From: Warburgia ugandensis
Lineage: Eukaryota; Streptophyta; Magnoliopsida; Canellales; Canellaceae
Assembly (NCBI GenBank): GCA_035236585.1
Contig: CP141132.1
Location: 81,830,880 to 81,894,879, forward strand
Direction: 5' to 3'
DNA: 64,000 bases
Below the pieces are notes generated by a model that had not been told where the DNA came from, ran no database searches, and saw only the letters and a list, made by a program, of their open reading frames with translations. A program made the position numbers and the translations under genes. Positions 49,085-61,400 of the stretch are shown here, in pieces (position 1 is the stretch's first letter; each line of letters opens with the position of its first letter).

Positions 49085-51930
49085 TTAGGGGTCGGCCACA
49101 TGAATCTTATTCCTCCATTCCACTCGATTAAATACCATGGCTTCATTTAGTCCCAAAGTTTTTAAATCTTTCCTCACCACTTCTATCCACGTTCTTTTGG
49201 GCCTTCCCCTTGCCCTTTTAGAACCTTCAACTTGTATTGCCTCACTCCTTCTAACTGGTGCCGTTGTTGGCCTCCTTTGAACATGTCCAAACCATCTAAG
49301 TCTAATCTCCCTCATCTTGTTACCTATTGGTGCTATCCTTAAATTTCTTCTAATATTTTCATTTCTAATTCTATCCTTTCTTGTCTTACCACTCATCCAT
49401 CTCAACATCCTCATTTCTGCAACACTCAGCCTATGAGTATGATGTTCCTTAACTGCCCAACACTCGATCCATAGAGCATGGCCGGCCTTATAGCCATCTT
49501 ATGAATTTTCCCTTTAGTTTGAGTGGCACCCGCCGATCACATAAAACCCCGATGCACATCTCCATTTGTTCCAACCCGCTGATTCTGCAGGTAACCTCCC
49601 TCTCAATCTCTCGACTCTCATGGATCAATGATCCTAAGTATCGGAAGTGGTCTCTCATGGGGACCTCTTGGTTATCAATCTTGGTCGGTGCTCCACTCTA
49701 CTCTCCTTGCTAAAATTACATTCCATATATTTGTCTTAGTTCGGCTAATTTTAAATCCTTCGATTCTAATGCTTCTCTCCATAGCTCTAGCTTTATGTTG
49801 ACACCCTCCCTTGTCTCATCAAGTAGGACTATATCGTCTCGCAAATAGCATGCACCAGGGAATCTCCTCATGCGGATGTTTTGTTAACTCATCCATAACT
49901 AATGTGAAAAGGTATGGACTCAATGCCGATCCTTGGTGCAATCCGACAAAGGTGGCAGGAAAATCACAGGTCACGCCACTAGTGGTCTTAACATTTGTTC
50001 TGACTCCCTCATACATATATTTAATTATGTCTATATACCCACGAGAAACCCCTTTAACACCTAACACCTCCATATTAACTCTACAGGGACTCTACATCAT
50101 AAGCCTTCTCTAAGTCAATAAAGACCATGTGTAGGTCTTTTCTCCCCTCTCCCTATATTTCTCTACTAATTGTCTTAGTAAGAAAATAGCTTCCATGGTA
50201 GACCTCCCGGAGGCATGAAACCAAACTGATTCTCCGATACACTTGTTTCATGTTGTAGCCTCTTCTCAATGACTCTTTCAAAAGTTTCATGGTGTGGCTC
50301 ATAAGTTTGATCCCTCGATAATTAGTGCAGCTACGAATGTCTCCTTTATTCTTATAGATTGGTACAATAGAGCTTTTCCTCCACTCATTAGGCATTTTCT
50401 TTGATTTTATAATCTTGTTAAACAACTTGGTCAACCAAACTACCCCAATATCTCCCATATGCTTCCAAACCTCTATTGGTATACCATCAGGCCCCATGGC
50501 CTTTCCTGATTTCATCTTTCTCAAGGCCTCTTTTACTTCAAGCATTCTAATCCTACGTTCATATCTATAATATCCAAGTGTTATTTAGATTTATAGTATT
50601 TTCAATCCCTATATTCTCGGTGGCCATTGTCATTTAACAATTTTTGGAAGTATATTTCCACCTTTGTTTGATCTCAGCGTCTTTGACTAATACCCTTTGA
50701 TCATCGCTTCTAATGCACCTAACATGCTCTAAGTCCTTACTCTTCGGTTCTCTTAGCTTTGCAAGATTAAACACATCTTTCTCACCTTCTCTTGTTCTTC
50801 TATTATAGTAGCTCATCATATGCTTTAAGTTTAGCCTCACTTACTATTCTCTTAGCAACGTTTTAGCATTCTTATATTGTTCATAGTTTTCATTATTTCT
50901 AATCTTCCGCCATACTTTAAAATGCATTCGTTTTTCTTTAATAGCTTTTTACCTTTGTTTCATTCCACCACCATGTTTCCTTTGCTAATAGCCTTTTACC
51001 TTTAGATACTCCTAAGACATCTTTTGCCACTTTCTTAATGGACTCACCATATTAGTCCACATGGTATTTACTTCGCTTCATAATTCCAATTTCCTTCTAC
51101 CATCAACTTATTTTTGAATGAGGTTATTTTCTCTCCTTTTAAGTTCCACCACTTAGTTTTTTTTGGATGCGTATTAAGTTCGGTTCTTTTACTCCATCTT
51201 TTGATATGAATATCCATAACCATTAACCTATGTTGTGAGGTTAAACTCTCACCGGTATCACCTTACAATCCTTACATATAGATCGTTCATTATTCCTAAG
51301 TAGAAAAAGTCTATTTGGCTTTTTGAAGTCCACTTTTAAAGGTTATTAAGTGTTCATCCCTTTTCTTAAAGTGTATTTGCAATGGATAGGTTATATGACA
51401 AAGCAAAATCGAGGATATTCTCCCCATCTCGTTTCGTTCACCTATACCATACCCTCCGTGTATTCTATCATATCCTTCCCTTATCTTTTCCTACATGGCC
51501 ATTTAAGTTTGCTCCACATAAATATTCCCTCGGTATTGGGAATTTCTTGTATGACTCCCTCCATATCTTCCCAAAACTGTCTCTTAATTATATCTTGTAG
51601 CACTACTTGTGGTGCATATGCACTTATAATATTTATAATCTGCTCTCCTAGAATCATTTTTATTATTATAATTCTATCAGCGATTCTTTTAACGTCCACA
51701 ACTTTATCCTTTAATTCTTTATCCACTATTATTCTACGCCATTTCTATTATTTTCCTTTCCTACGCATCATAATTTATACCCATCTATTTCCCTAGCTTT
51801 AGCCCCTTTCCACTTGGTTTCTTGGATACAAGCGATGTTGACTCTCCTACGTTTTATCGTGTCTACTAACTCAAACTCTTACTGTCAATGTCCCTATATT
51901 CCATGTAGCGATCACGAATCTTATGATTTG
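49085..51930 (-). pseudogene. LINE copy D endonuclease-reverse transcriptase ORF, frameshifted
   Basis: Pieces include the C-terminus at 49414-49085 ([16 protein letters not shown] to KIHVADP), reverse transcriptase at 50073-49819 ([12 protein letters not shown]) and 50545-50153 ([20 protein letters not shown]), and endonuclease at 51726-51481 ([20 protein letters not shown]). At the two codons where copies A and B have shared stops, this copy still has sense codons (AAA at 51688-51690, CAA at 51607-51609). Confidence 0.88.
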
Positions 51931-52229
51931 GAGATTCCCTATTTACTATCGCCTTTCTCGACCTCCATGGTATGAACCCATGTCCACTTTTCACTTTGCA
52001 CTGGGTTCGATGCACAGGCCTCGCTTCGAGGGACGCTCTAGCAGCCCTTGCCCATTTTTCACTACACCCGGATCCGATGTAGCGCGTCGCTTCCGGGAGA
52101 ACGCCCTAGCAACAACCCTTGCCTATTTTTCACGCATCCCGGATCCGATGCAGCGTCGCTTTATGGGGAACGCCCTAGCTTGAGCGAATTTCAGATTTCG
52201 ATTCATGTCATGTTGGGGTTGCCATAGTT

Positions 52230-52600
52230 TTAAAGGCTGAAGATGATTTTCATTAAAATCATTAAAATCATCTTCAGCTTCACCCTTAGCCGGCTGGCTA
52301 CGTATGAAGGGTGGCCATATTTTAAGAAGCTGAAGATGATTTTCATTTCTCCCTCACAAACTAATATACAAATGCATATTTATTTGTAAGAAAGAAATAA
52401 TAGAATCATCTTCAACTTCCCCCTTGTCGGATGGCTACCTGATACAAGGGTTGCCATCTTTTAAGAAGCTGGAGATGATTCTCATTTCTTCCTCACAAAC
52501 TAATATACAAATGCATATTCATTTGTAAGAAAGAAATAATAGAATCATCTTCAACTTCCCCCTTGCCGGCTGGCACCTGACGCAAGACCCTCCTCCTTTT
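52230..52600 (-). repeat. LINE copy D 5' leader monomers (three) with palindrome
   Basis: Three units of about 130 bp (gatgatttt, atttct, ctaatatacaaatgcatat, gaaagaaataatagaatcat, gccggctgg). The innermost unit is collapsed to a perfect inverted repeat: 52236-52250 and 52264-52278, 15-bp arms with a 13-nt loop. Confidence 0.8.
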
Positions 52601-52789
52601 TATCCGAGCTTGGGACCGGCATTGGCGGAGTTGTGATTTAGACTATTCTCAACAAATATTGCAAGGCATTGGCTGGACTATCTCCTATTCCACTCATTTT
52701 CTTATTTAATGTTGAATGGCTTCAAGGTATACAAGTGAAAGCCATCCGAAAGGTCAATGGTTATTTCTTTGCTCCAACATTGTTCACTG

Positions 52790-52925
52790 ATGCAACATTA
52801 CCCAATCCAAGAGAAAGCATCTCAATTACCAGGTCCCTCATATCAAAATCTTCTCTCAAGCTGTTTTTGATCCCCTGGATCTCACTTTCAGGACCCCTGT
52901 TACCAGGATATTCCCACACTTACCA
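52790..52925 (-). pseudogene. Copia reverse transcriptase fragment
   Basis: Minus strand: NILVTG (like the Copia YVDDILVTG box), then after a frameshift ESEIQGIKNSLREDFDMRDL, like the Copia E-I-x-x-L-K-x-x-L-x-x-x-F-x-M-K-D-L block. Only about 45 residues survive, with no LTR in sight. It lies just outside the right target duplication of LINE copy D. Confidence 0.55.
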
Positions 52926-52935
52926 GAGTAAGGAC

Positions 52936-53820
52936 CACACAGAGGTAGTCTCACAAACATAGGGATGCATGTCCTGCTGTTCTTGCATATTTTGTTCCTC
53001 AGTCCCATATACCAGGCATCAAGAACTGCAGTTTTGAAACCCTTAGGCTATTCCATGAAAACTTCCATTTTCATGCAACCAGCAAAAAGACATTTCAGTA
53101 TCCATTCGAATAATAACCTGCTGAAGTTGGAATAATCAGTATTACAGCCAGTGTCTTGATGACAGGCTGCAAATTCCATCATGATGGAGTTGTTGTAGGG
53201 TTTGAGAATGGAAAAGCAAGGAAGTCTATCTAGGATCGCAAACATCTTATTCATGATGAAGATGAGTAAAGAAACAAGAGGAAACGCTAGATTTCAGTTT
53301 TGATGTATCAAAGAGGATAATGCAGTAATACATTAGATGGAAGCAACGAGATTAGCCTGCTCTGGCACCATCCTAAGAAAAAGTTAATCTTATGTCGTCC
53401 AAATAGTCGAGAGTGACTCTACTCCATTAGCATCAATAATACATGTCAATGCCCTTTAAACATGATTCTCAAACCCCAGATATTGAATACCCTTGGTCAC
53501 TTGAATACAGTGAAATACATTTTCTAACAAAGACAACCTTGATATGTACTTCATTTTTGTTTTTCAATTTGCATCTCAAAAGATCCCATGCCATGAAACA
53601 AAGATGAAGCAACAACAACTTCGTCGAGAAGAAAAAAGATGAGAAGATCAAGGTACAATAACTTTTATTGAAAAACAACAAAGTTCCTCGATGGAACCTG
53701 AGACCTTGCCCTCCATCATCTAGCATACGAAATCTACAATTACCAATACCTATATACAGGGATATCCTATGTAATTCATGCCAATTCCTTGACTGATATA
53801 AATCAAGGATCATACTCTTG
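52936..53820. other. 3' flank of SOUL gene
   Basis: Minus frames at 53254-53048 and 53813-53469 show no recognisable protein. The part nearest 53820 is the probable SOUL 3' UTR. Confidence 0.4.
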
Positions 53821-55691
53821 CTAGAATTTCAGCATGGTTTCTGCATGTTCTTTAATTCCTTGATCAGATGGGCATCCCTCTCTTGCATATCCAACAACAT
53901 CCATCCACACCTCATTCAGGCGATTGCTTGTGTGAAACGAAGCATTATACTGTGCCAATGTGTAGCCATACTTATCTTGAGAAAGGGTAGAATTTGCCAG
54001 CTGGGATTTTCCAATCTCAGATACCAGGCTATCTACTTCTTTAGAAATATTCACATCTTTTGCAAACCCAGAAAACTTCCTAACTGCTACACAGTGATTT
54101 CCCCATTTTGAAAGCTGCAAATTCAGCTCAGGATTGGGAAGAGGTGGACTTGCTTGCCATTTTCTTGGCAAATAGAATCTGACAGTATATCCTGAGGACC
54201 CTGGAACGATGCTGGTTAAGATGGGTGCAGTCATCCTGAGTTGAGAAGAATTAATATTACCACGATGAATATATTGATACAACCTGAGATGATCAATAGC
54301 AATCTTTAGTGCAAAGCAGAATTAATATTATCACGATGAATATATTGATACAACCTGAGATGATCAATAGCAATCTTTAGTGCAAAGCAGCTAAAGCTTC
54401 ATGAATCAAAGAATAATTAATGTTACCACCATGAATGTGTTGATACAGCCTGGGGTGACACTGACAACCCTTACTGAAAGCAGTCAAAGCTTCTTCTAGA
54501 TATGTTCATGTTGTCCAAGAGTTAGTAAAGTACAGCAATAGCAAGTTGAAGATCTTAAAAGTTAAAGGTTTAGGAGCTCCAGCCAAAGAATCAACAGAGT
54601 TGAAGTATTATGAAAAGAAGAGACAAGGGCATTCGCCAAAAGGCATTCATGGATACAACACTCAAGTATAAAAGCATCTGTACTAAAGAAGCTTGCTACA
54701 ATAATAAAACTACACATTCAATTCAGTGTGACCAGGAGTTTCGTTTACATCTCTTCAACTATGAACCCACTATTTCCATGATGACCTACCTAGCTTCATC
54801 TCATTCACTAAACAGATGGTTCCCAGCTCATGACTAGCTTTTGAAATGGGAAGCGGCACTCATAAAGATAACAGCTTTCGACAATACAAATGTTGCTCAT
54901 AAAGCTCTGAGGAAAGCAGAAACTAGCAACTTTACCAAGCTCTAGCAGGGATAAAAATTAAATCTCCAGTTCAGCATGGAGAGAAATGATCTAGCTAATG
55001 ACTTTAATTACTCTTTCCTTGCATTTTTTGTTGATTATGCATTTGTTACTTCAGAAGTACTCCATACATTCTCGCAACCCGTTTACCAGATTATTGAGGT
55101 ACACAATTTCTTCTCCCATCATTTGTCCCCTTTTACATCTAGCATAAATTTTCTATGCACTGTCAAAACTTTTCAACTACTAACACCCTTCAGTAAATGA
55201 TTAACTAGTAAGTTTTAGTCCTCCAGTTAATCAATATCAAACTAGCAGACCATTCTAAGGTATTTTTATGAATCAATCCACCGTTCTAGACTTCTTGATC
55301 AAGAAAACTAGAGCTCCAATATCAAGATAAAAAAAAAAAAAAAAAAAACTCCCCTAGTACAGTCGACTTTTCAGTAAATTCAATGAGCCCACCATTTATT
55401 CACGTAATGCAAGCACTTTATCAACCAAAACACCTATTAATCCCATTAAAGCGCATAAATTCAAGCACCCAGAAACGAATACCCGTGGAATCCTTCTTTG
55501 GTTGCCTTTTCAAAGGAAATATCTCGAACGGAAGCTGACATCCATGAAGATTCTCTGTACAATCTGATCTCGAAATCCAATTCGGAGTGAATAACAGTGA
55601 ATTGGGGCGATTCAATTCCATGAACTACGATCACAAAGCAGAAGAAACTGATGGGGAAGAGAGGGAACAGAGAGAGAGAGAGCTTCTTCAT
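53821..55691 (-). CDS. SOUL haem-binding family protein with signal peptide
   Basis: SOUL/HBP proteins bind haem or other tetrapyrroles; plant members include secreted and cytosolic forms. Minus strand, two exons: 55691-55483 and 54283-53821, joined GG|G as Gly (EGFHG-LYQYIHRGN), total 223 aa, the usual family length. Residues 1-25 (MKKLSLSLFPLFPISFFCFV...) are a clear signal peptide, so the product enters the secretory path. The SOUL fold follows: FTVIHSELDFEIRLYRESSW, SSQLRMTAPILTSIVPG, YTVRFYLPRKWQASPPLPNP, CVAVRKFSGFAKDVNI, YTLAQYNASFHTSNRLNEVW. The family has no universal haem ligand, so binding is inferred from homology only. The ATG follows a CT-rich leader, and a TATA box lies about 45 bp upstream. 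The intron's acceptor region is multiplied (see findings). Confidence 0.93.
54212..54470. repeat. Repeated exon 2 start of SOUL gene (three units)
   Basis: aattaatatta, cacgatgaatatattgatac and aacctgagatgatcaatagc recur 71 bp apart (true acceptor at 54284-54285, copy at about 54355). A third, older unit lies about 95 bp further on (atgaatgtgttgatacagcc). Each unit includes the splice acceptor and the first codons of exon 2. Confidence 0.9.
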
Positions 55692-55730
55692 CTTGTTGAT
55701 GAGACTGGTGCTGGAAGTTGGAAGAGACGG

Positions 55731-55739
55731 ATTTATATA
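55731..55739 (-). promoter_or_regulatory. TATA box of SOUL gene
   Basis: Minus strand tatataaat about 40-48 bp upstream of the ATG at 55691, with a CT-rich leader between. A transcript starting close to the ATG would have a very short 5' UTR. Confidence 0.5.
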
Positions 55740-58420
55740 GACTTTGAAGTAGGTGAAAATACTCTTTCGTCCTTATTTTTCTTCAGCTTTTGGTTGGTGG
55801 ATAACCTTCTGATGGGTAAAAGTACATGTGAGGCCACATATTCTAGTAATCCAAACCTTTCATCTTTAGACCTCAGCTGAGGCAGGCGATGCGTTGAAGA
55901 TCTTCTTCACATTTTCATTAGTAGAAAAGATTGTGTAAAAATCAGATCGAGAGTGTCCGAGTACAGAAACCAAGTAAAAATAATATCAGAAACTAAAAGA
56001 GCATCTCCATTAACTCCATTTCTTGCAAGCTTCATCAATAATATCTCAAAATCTCTGTGGAGCTTCTTGGAATGTTGTTAACCAGCGAATCATTTTGTCC
56101 GTCAGATAATCTGATGCTTTGAGCATCTACATGACTTGATACCACACCATTCCTTCCTAGTGGGGATTGAGAATCACCAAACCATTACATGACTGGGGAT
56201 TGATTGGATTAATTAGTGGTTTAGTTCCCTGATGATTATAATCCAAATGACAGCACCCCAAATCATCCACCAAAATTCTAAGATCAATATCGCAACTTTG
56301 CAACTAGATGCTAATCTCGAAGGGGAGCCTTTGGCAACAAAAAAGTTGTCGTTCAAGGTCTAACAACAGCCTCTTTATAAAAATATAAGATAAGGCTGCG
56401 TATTATAGACCCTTGTGGTCCATCCCTTACTCAAATCCTGCATATGCAGGAGCTTGTGCTCCAAGACTACCCTTTTTTTGAACCAGATGCTCGTCTTGTG
56501 TGCCATAATTTGCTTTAAGTTCTTGAAGGAGCTTTCTTATGGTGGTTGACTGACCATCTTAAGCCTTACATTAGCGGCTAATGGTCTGAAGTGGGGTCGG
56601 ATTTTTGAGTGATCCGAACCGTTCATCTTAAATAGGCCATACTTGGGCAATTTTATGCATCAGACAATCCTAACCCTCTAATCAATCATTATCTTCTAAT
56701 TATTTTCAGTATTCATTTGTTCTTCTTCACAACAAAGACTGGGATCATATAGTGGAAAAGATTTTGCAGGCGTGGCCTATTTAAGAGGTGATCCAGCAAA
56801 TCAATTATTCAGATCACCAACTTGTTGTGAAAGTGAACTCCCTTGGGATGATCTGGTGAGGGTGTGACTTCCTAGCTATTGCATCTAGAAGATGGGACCC
56901 ACCAAATGAAATTGTCTCTTAAAATGCCTTACCCAACAGTATTTAAAAGAGCATTTGAGATTAGCCATTTGATGGTAGTGGAAGGAGCTTCGCCACGGGA
57001 TTAATAGAAAAATCAAAAGCTAATCCAAGGTTTGGAAAATGAGTAATTAACACAAATAAATAAATTACGATTATTCTGCTAGTACTTAGATGTCATTTTC
57101 TGCCAAATTTCGACTCAATGACTGATCTGCTTATTAAATTATAAGATCAAGCTGCACGATCGAATCATCGGCTAAGGTGCAGTTGGATCTGCTGATGCTT
57201 ATGTGGGCCAGGGATCTTGTCTGCCATTTCTTGGGTATCTCGTTGTTTGATTGGAGTGGATTATGTTAATCTCGCGTGCCGCCGAATGTGTGTTTCGCGC
57301 GACACCTCTGATCGTTCGTGTGGGCCCGTGTTTAGATGATTGGAATGTTAGTTGTGGTGGATCCATTATGGATGGTTGTTCTTCCACAATCTCCTTAGTT
57401 TGACTTCATTGAAAGTTAATCTTGATTGGTGACCACTATGGGAGGTCAGGATTGCTCTCTGTAGGAGAAACTTGGATCAATTCATGGTGGGCCCTGGTAG
57501 ATGATTAGTTTGGAAGTTTAGATTAAGGTTTGGTTGATCAAACGTCAACAAGGAATTAAGTATGCAGGAATTTCCAAAGCATATGTACGCCGTTGATGTT
57601 TTCGTCTGTCATGTTAATTTCAAGGGCATAGATCGAAAGCTTAGAATAATCGAATGGGTCCAAATTTTGGTGCACGACTCATCCGCAGGACGGCCTTAGT
57701 ATATGGACGGTTTGGATTATTGAAAGAACGGATCCAATCTCTGCTTTGAACCTCTAATCTGCGATACACCAAGCGGGCTCATTCTTTTATAGTAAGCCCC
57801 TAATTTTCATCGCATTAATGGACGATCAGAAAAGGTGCAAAATCTTCGTTTGACTTGGTGAATCTTTAGTTATGGCTCATCAATAGCAATTTCCACCAGA
57901 TATACGGTTCTGATCATCCGTGGGTCCCACTAGAACTTTGCCCACTCGAAAGTGAAAATTTGCAGCATCAAGGGTTGGGATTCTTCAATTTCGGCTGCAT
58001 GAGAAATAGTGGACTCGCAAATCGTAAGGTACCAAACCATCCACCTTTCGATGTGCGTTGGTGCTTCCTAATCCTGATAAAATACAAACAGTGGGACCCG
58101 CATTCGTTATTTCCCTCCAATTCCAACGGCAATTCAAAATTCCAGGGATTTCTTCTTCTTCTTCTTCAAACCCTACGCAAATGCACAAAAGAGTAACATG
58201 AATTTACTCAAATTATCAAATAATTCTTTTTGTAAATCTTGGTTGTTGTCCAAATCGTAGACTTCAATTCAAGTGCTTAATGATCTGATTTTCTTTCCAA
58301 AGGTTGAAGAGTGTTCCTTGAGTTTTTTCAAATATTTGCTATGCCGATTTATTCCAGAATCTGAAATCCGTAACTGCGAGTAGAACTGCAACTAATTATT
58401 TTCCTTTTCAATTTGTACAG
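55740..58420. other. Spacer between SOUL gene and TraB remnant
   Basis: Holds one Au SINE (56318-56480). No gene-like frame was found. The frame at 57960-58196 lies where a TraB first exon would be expected but does not resemble it. Confidence 0.5.
56318..56480 (+). mobile_element. Au SINE with internal deletion
   Basis: tttggcaacaaaaaagttgtcg, then a shortened B-box area (gttcaaggtctaacaacagc), cctctttataaaaatataag, ttgtggtccatcccttactc and gactaccctttttttg. The flanks keep an aged duplication, aactagatgctaatct (56302-56317) against aaccagatgctcgtct (56481-56496), 13 of 16. Confidence 0.88.
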
Positions 58421-61400
58421 GTTGAATTAGTGTTGATAATTCACGTTGCAGATAGAGAGTAAGTGCTGTAGTGTTTCTTACATAAATTTCTCTGCTCGTT
58501 TGAAATTCCTTTGGTAGCGCACTAGAGGCCATTTGGTTAGCAAGAAAGCGATCATGGTGGAAATGCATTTCTCAGGAAATTGATTTCCACCAGAGAAATG
58601 CATTTTCACCTGCACTACTTTACTTGCAAGCACTTGGTCATTTGGTAAGAGAGCTGCGGCCTATATTTCCAGCCGTATTTGGCTTTCCATGTCCGGAAAT
58701 CATAGCTGGAAATGAATTTCATTCCACCCATGTACTGCTAATCAAACAGGCCATAAATGTATGTGATTGGAATGAAAAGATCCTATTGATAACAGCGAAG
58801 AACTCCACTTTATAGCTTTCGTCCATTCCAGTTCCTTTCAAAGAAAGAGTAGAAATCAGCCAGGTCCTAAGAAGGATGGTTCCCATATGAAGATTTGAAA
58901 CCTCTGATTTCTTGCTTCTGAAATATGAAAAACAATCTAAAAAACTCATAAGAGCTTCCATAAATCAAATGCTTATTATCAAACGAGCAAGAGTTTGGGA
59001 TGGAGCTTAGGAAATTAAATCTTTCGTTGTTGAATGAATGGGTTCAACTTCGTTTATATTTTTAAATCAGAAAGAAAGATTGAATTGTATTCTATCCAAT
59101 ATTACACTCTTAAACAGTTGTTAAAGAGAACAACATTTGTTCTGGATTTCATTCGGTATTTTCGGTTGCTCGTATTTTCCTTGAAAACCATGTGCCTCCA
59201 CCATATGACAACTCCTTTCCTTTCCACCTTGTAGGAGATTTTGTAACCATCCTGACCATTGTGCAGCCCATAAACTCAAGTTTGGAAACTTGAAAACAAA
59301 CTTGGTTCAAAGGTGCCTTCCCAGTCCCAGTCACTAAATTTAAGGCATTTCACAGATTGAGCCTGTTTAGTTTAAAAGGCTATGATGTGAAACTTTGTAC
59401 TTTTAAGTATTACCTGTTTTTCTTAGTTCTGAAGTGGGTTTAGAAGCAAGAGAATACTTTGCTACATGCCAATTTGATCCTAGGTATGACCCTGTTGAGT
59501 TGATGCTGTGTATCTCTAGAACTAAATGAAGGTTACAGAATACTTCCATGGCTTAATAGAAAGAGCAGTTTCAGTTTGCCTGGATATATTATGGCAGATG
59601 TAAATACCTGTATTTGCCAGTTTGTTTCATGAAATGGAAAAATCTCTACTCATGGTATTGAGTTCAACATTCAGGTACTTCAAGACCTTGCAGGAGAAAC
59701 TCGAACACTATGATTGTGTCCATTATGAAACGATAGCAAGCAGAGTATATTTGAACAGCTTGAAGAAGATATAAGTATCACCAAGAACCCAACTTCTACC
59801 AACAAGATAAAATGACTCCTGGCTGGGTTTTATGGCTAATTATTTTCAGTGGGCTGGCTCTAGTTCTCGGGCAGGATCATCAAAAAGACCATCTTAATCA
59901 TGAGCACAGCAACGGATACCATGCAGATCTTGAGCTGGAGACTCAATTTTGTTCACATAATATTTTATCTCTTTCGTTGGCTCTATTGATCCGCTCATTG
60001 TCTATGCATAAGCACCATTTACTCGCTCCATTTTTTTAATATATATTTCTATCAAGATAAATGTTAAGAGTTTGCTAACTGTATAAACAGAAAATAGAAA
60101 GGTTCAAAGAGCAAGCCATGGGAATCTGGTCAATGTTACAAATCTGACTTGGTAGCAAAGTACCGTAGTTTTAGTTTTTCCTTCGGTACTAGGAAGGACC
60201 TTTGTTTAACAGGAAAGAAATTGGCACCTGAGAGTCTACGTTTATTCTAAGATTTGAGAAAAAATAACTGGAAATTGTTGTGCCAAACAATTTATCTTTT
60301 AGAAGTTGCACAGTCAATGCTAGGCTATCAGCTGGCCTGTTTCTTTCCTGATAGATATGCATAGCTCTTCACCTTCTGAATTGCATGAGAAATTGCCTAC
60401 GATCTTGTCTGATCATCTGTAGATTCGTCATTAGATAGGAATAGTAGTCTTTAAGTTCTTGGACTAACAATTCCAATCTTTCCACGATGATGTCAAAAGG
60501 CTAACCATTAGGGACTTCTTCATAAGATTTTTAATTATTTAGAGACTTTCAGGGATACGACTAGACAGCAAGTAAGAAGCTGCCTAGTCACCCTGCAACT
60601 GTTGTATCTGATCTCAAGATCACCCACTTACCAAATAATTGCAGACTGTCTCCAAACGTTGTCAGTATTTCTTACCTGGCTGGTGTCATCTTGCTTTGCT
60701 TCTGTGTGGTTGTTTCTGCATTTTATGTATTTAAACTTCAATATTAGATTAAAGGTTCTAGTTACAGAAGAAATAAATCTCCCTCAGAAAAGTAGAAGAT
60801 CTCTGTCTCAGTCCTTTGATCCAGTAACTGTGGTGTTATGTTCAGAGGCTGATGTACAGAAGTGGGTACTTGAATTATCTGGGGGTATAAGACTTCTTTT
60901 GGTTTTCTTAGTAATTTGGCTAGCACGAGACACATTAACTTCTTTTAGTTTCAAGCTCAAAACTGCGTGCCATGAGACCAAGAATGGTCTGAATATATAG
61001 GTAGGTCAACCGGACTAAAACATTCTACACTTTGCATTCTGAAGATGATAACCCTAAATTTCTTATAGGTTCTTCTTTTTGCATGAAAAACGAATCTCTT
61101 TTCTTCTCTCCGTACCTGAGCTTTCTTCCTGTATCTCTCTCTGGTCTTGTTCACCCATGTTCAGCGGCCTGAGATATAATGGACACATATTCTGAATAAC
61201 CATGTGGTGCAAATGCCAAACTTCTTCTTGTGTGCCAATTCTCTTCTACTTTAACATATATTGTTTCTTGCACATACCATGTGAGACATGTCTGGCTGGA
61301 AGTTCTGAAATTTTAAACATAGTGATTCCTGACCTTTTAAGACAATCTCTCATGTGGGTTTTTCGGCCAGAAGATCTTGAATAGAATCATCATTTTTTTT

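Larger units (their letters stand above)
49055..52632 (-). mobile_element. RTE-type LINE copy D, nearly full length
   Basis: About 3.58 kb with a perfect 16-bp target duplication (gtgatttagactattc) at 49039-49054 and 52633-52648. Same organisation as copies A and B, with three 5' leader monomers (about 52230-52600) and a start that matches copy A's (minus: aactccgccaatgcc). The open frame is cut into short pieces by many 1-2-base insertions and deletions, yet substitutions are moderate. Confidence 0.95.

Noticed and set aside
60602..61000. Hydrophobic 132-codon frame in the TraB remnant
   Set aside because: Its end may align weakly with TraB exon 4, but the first part has no counterpart, so it is not called as a separate gene.
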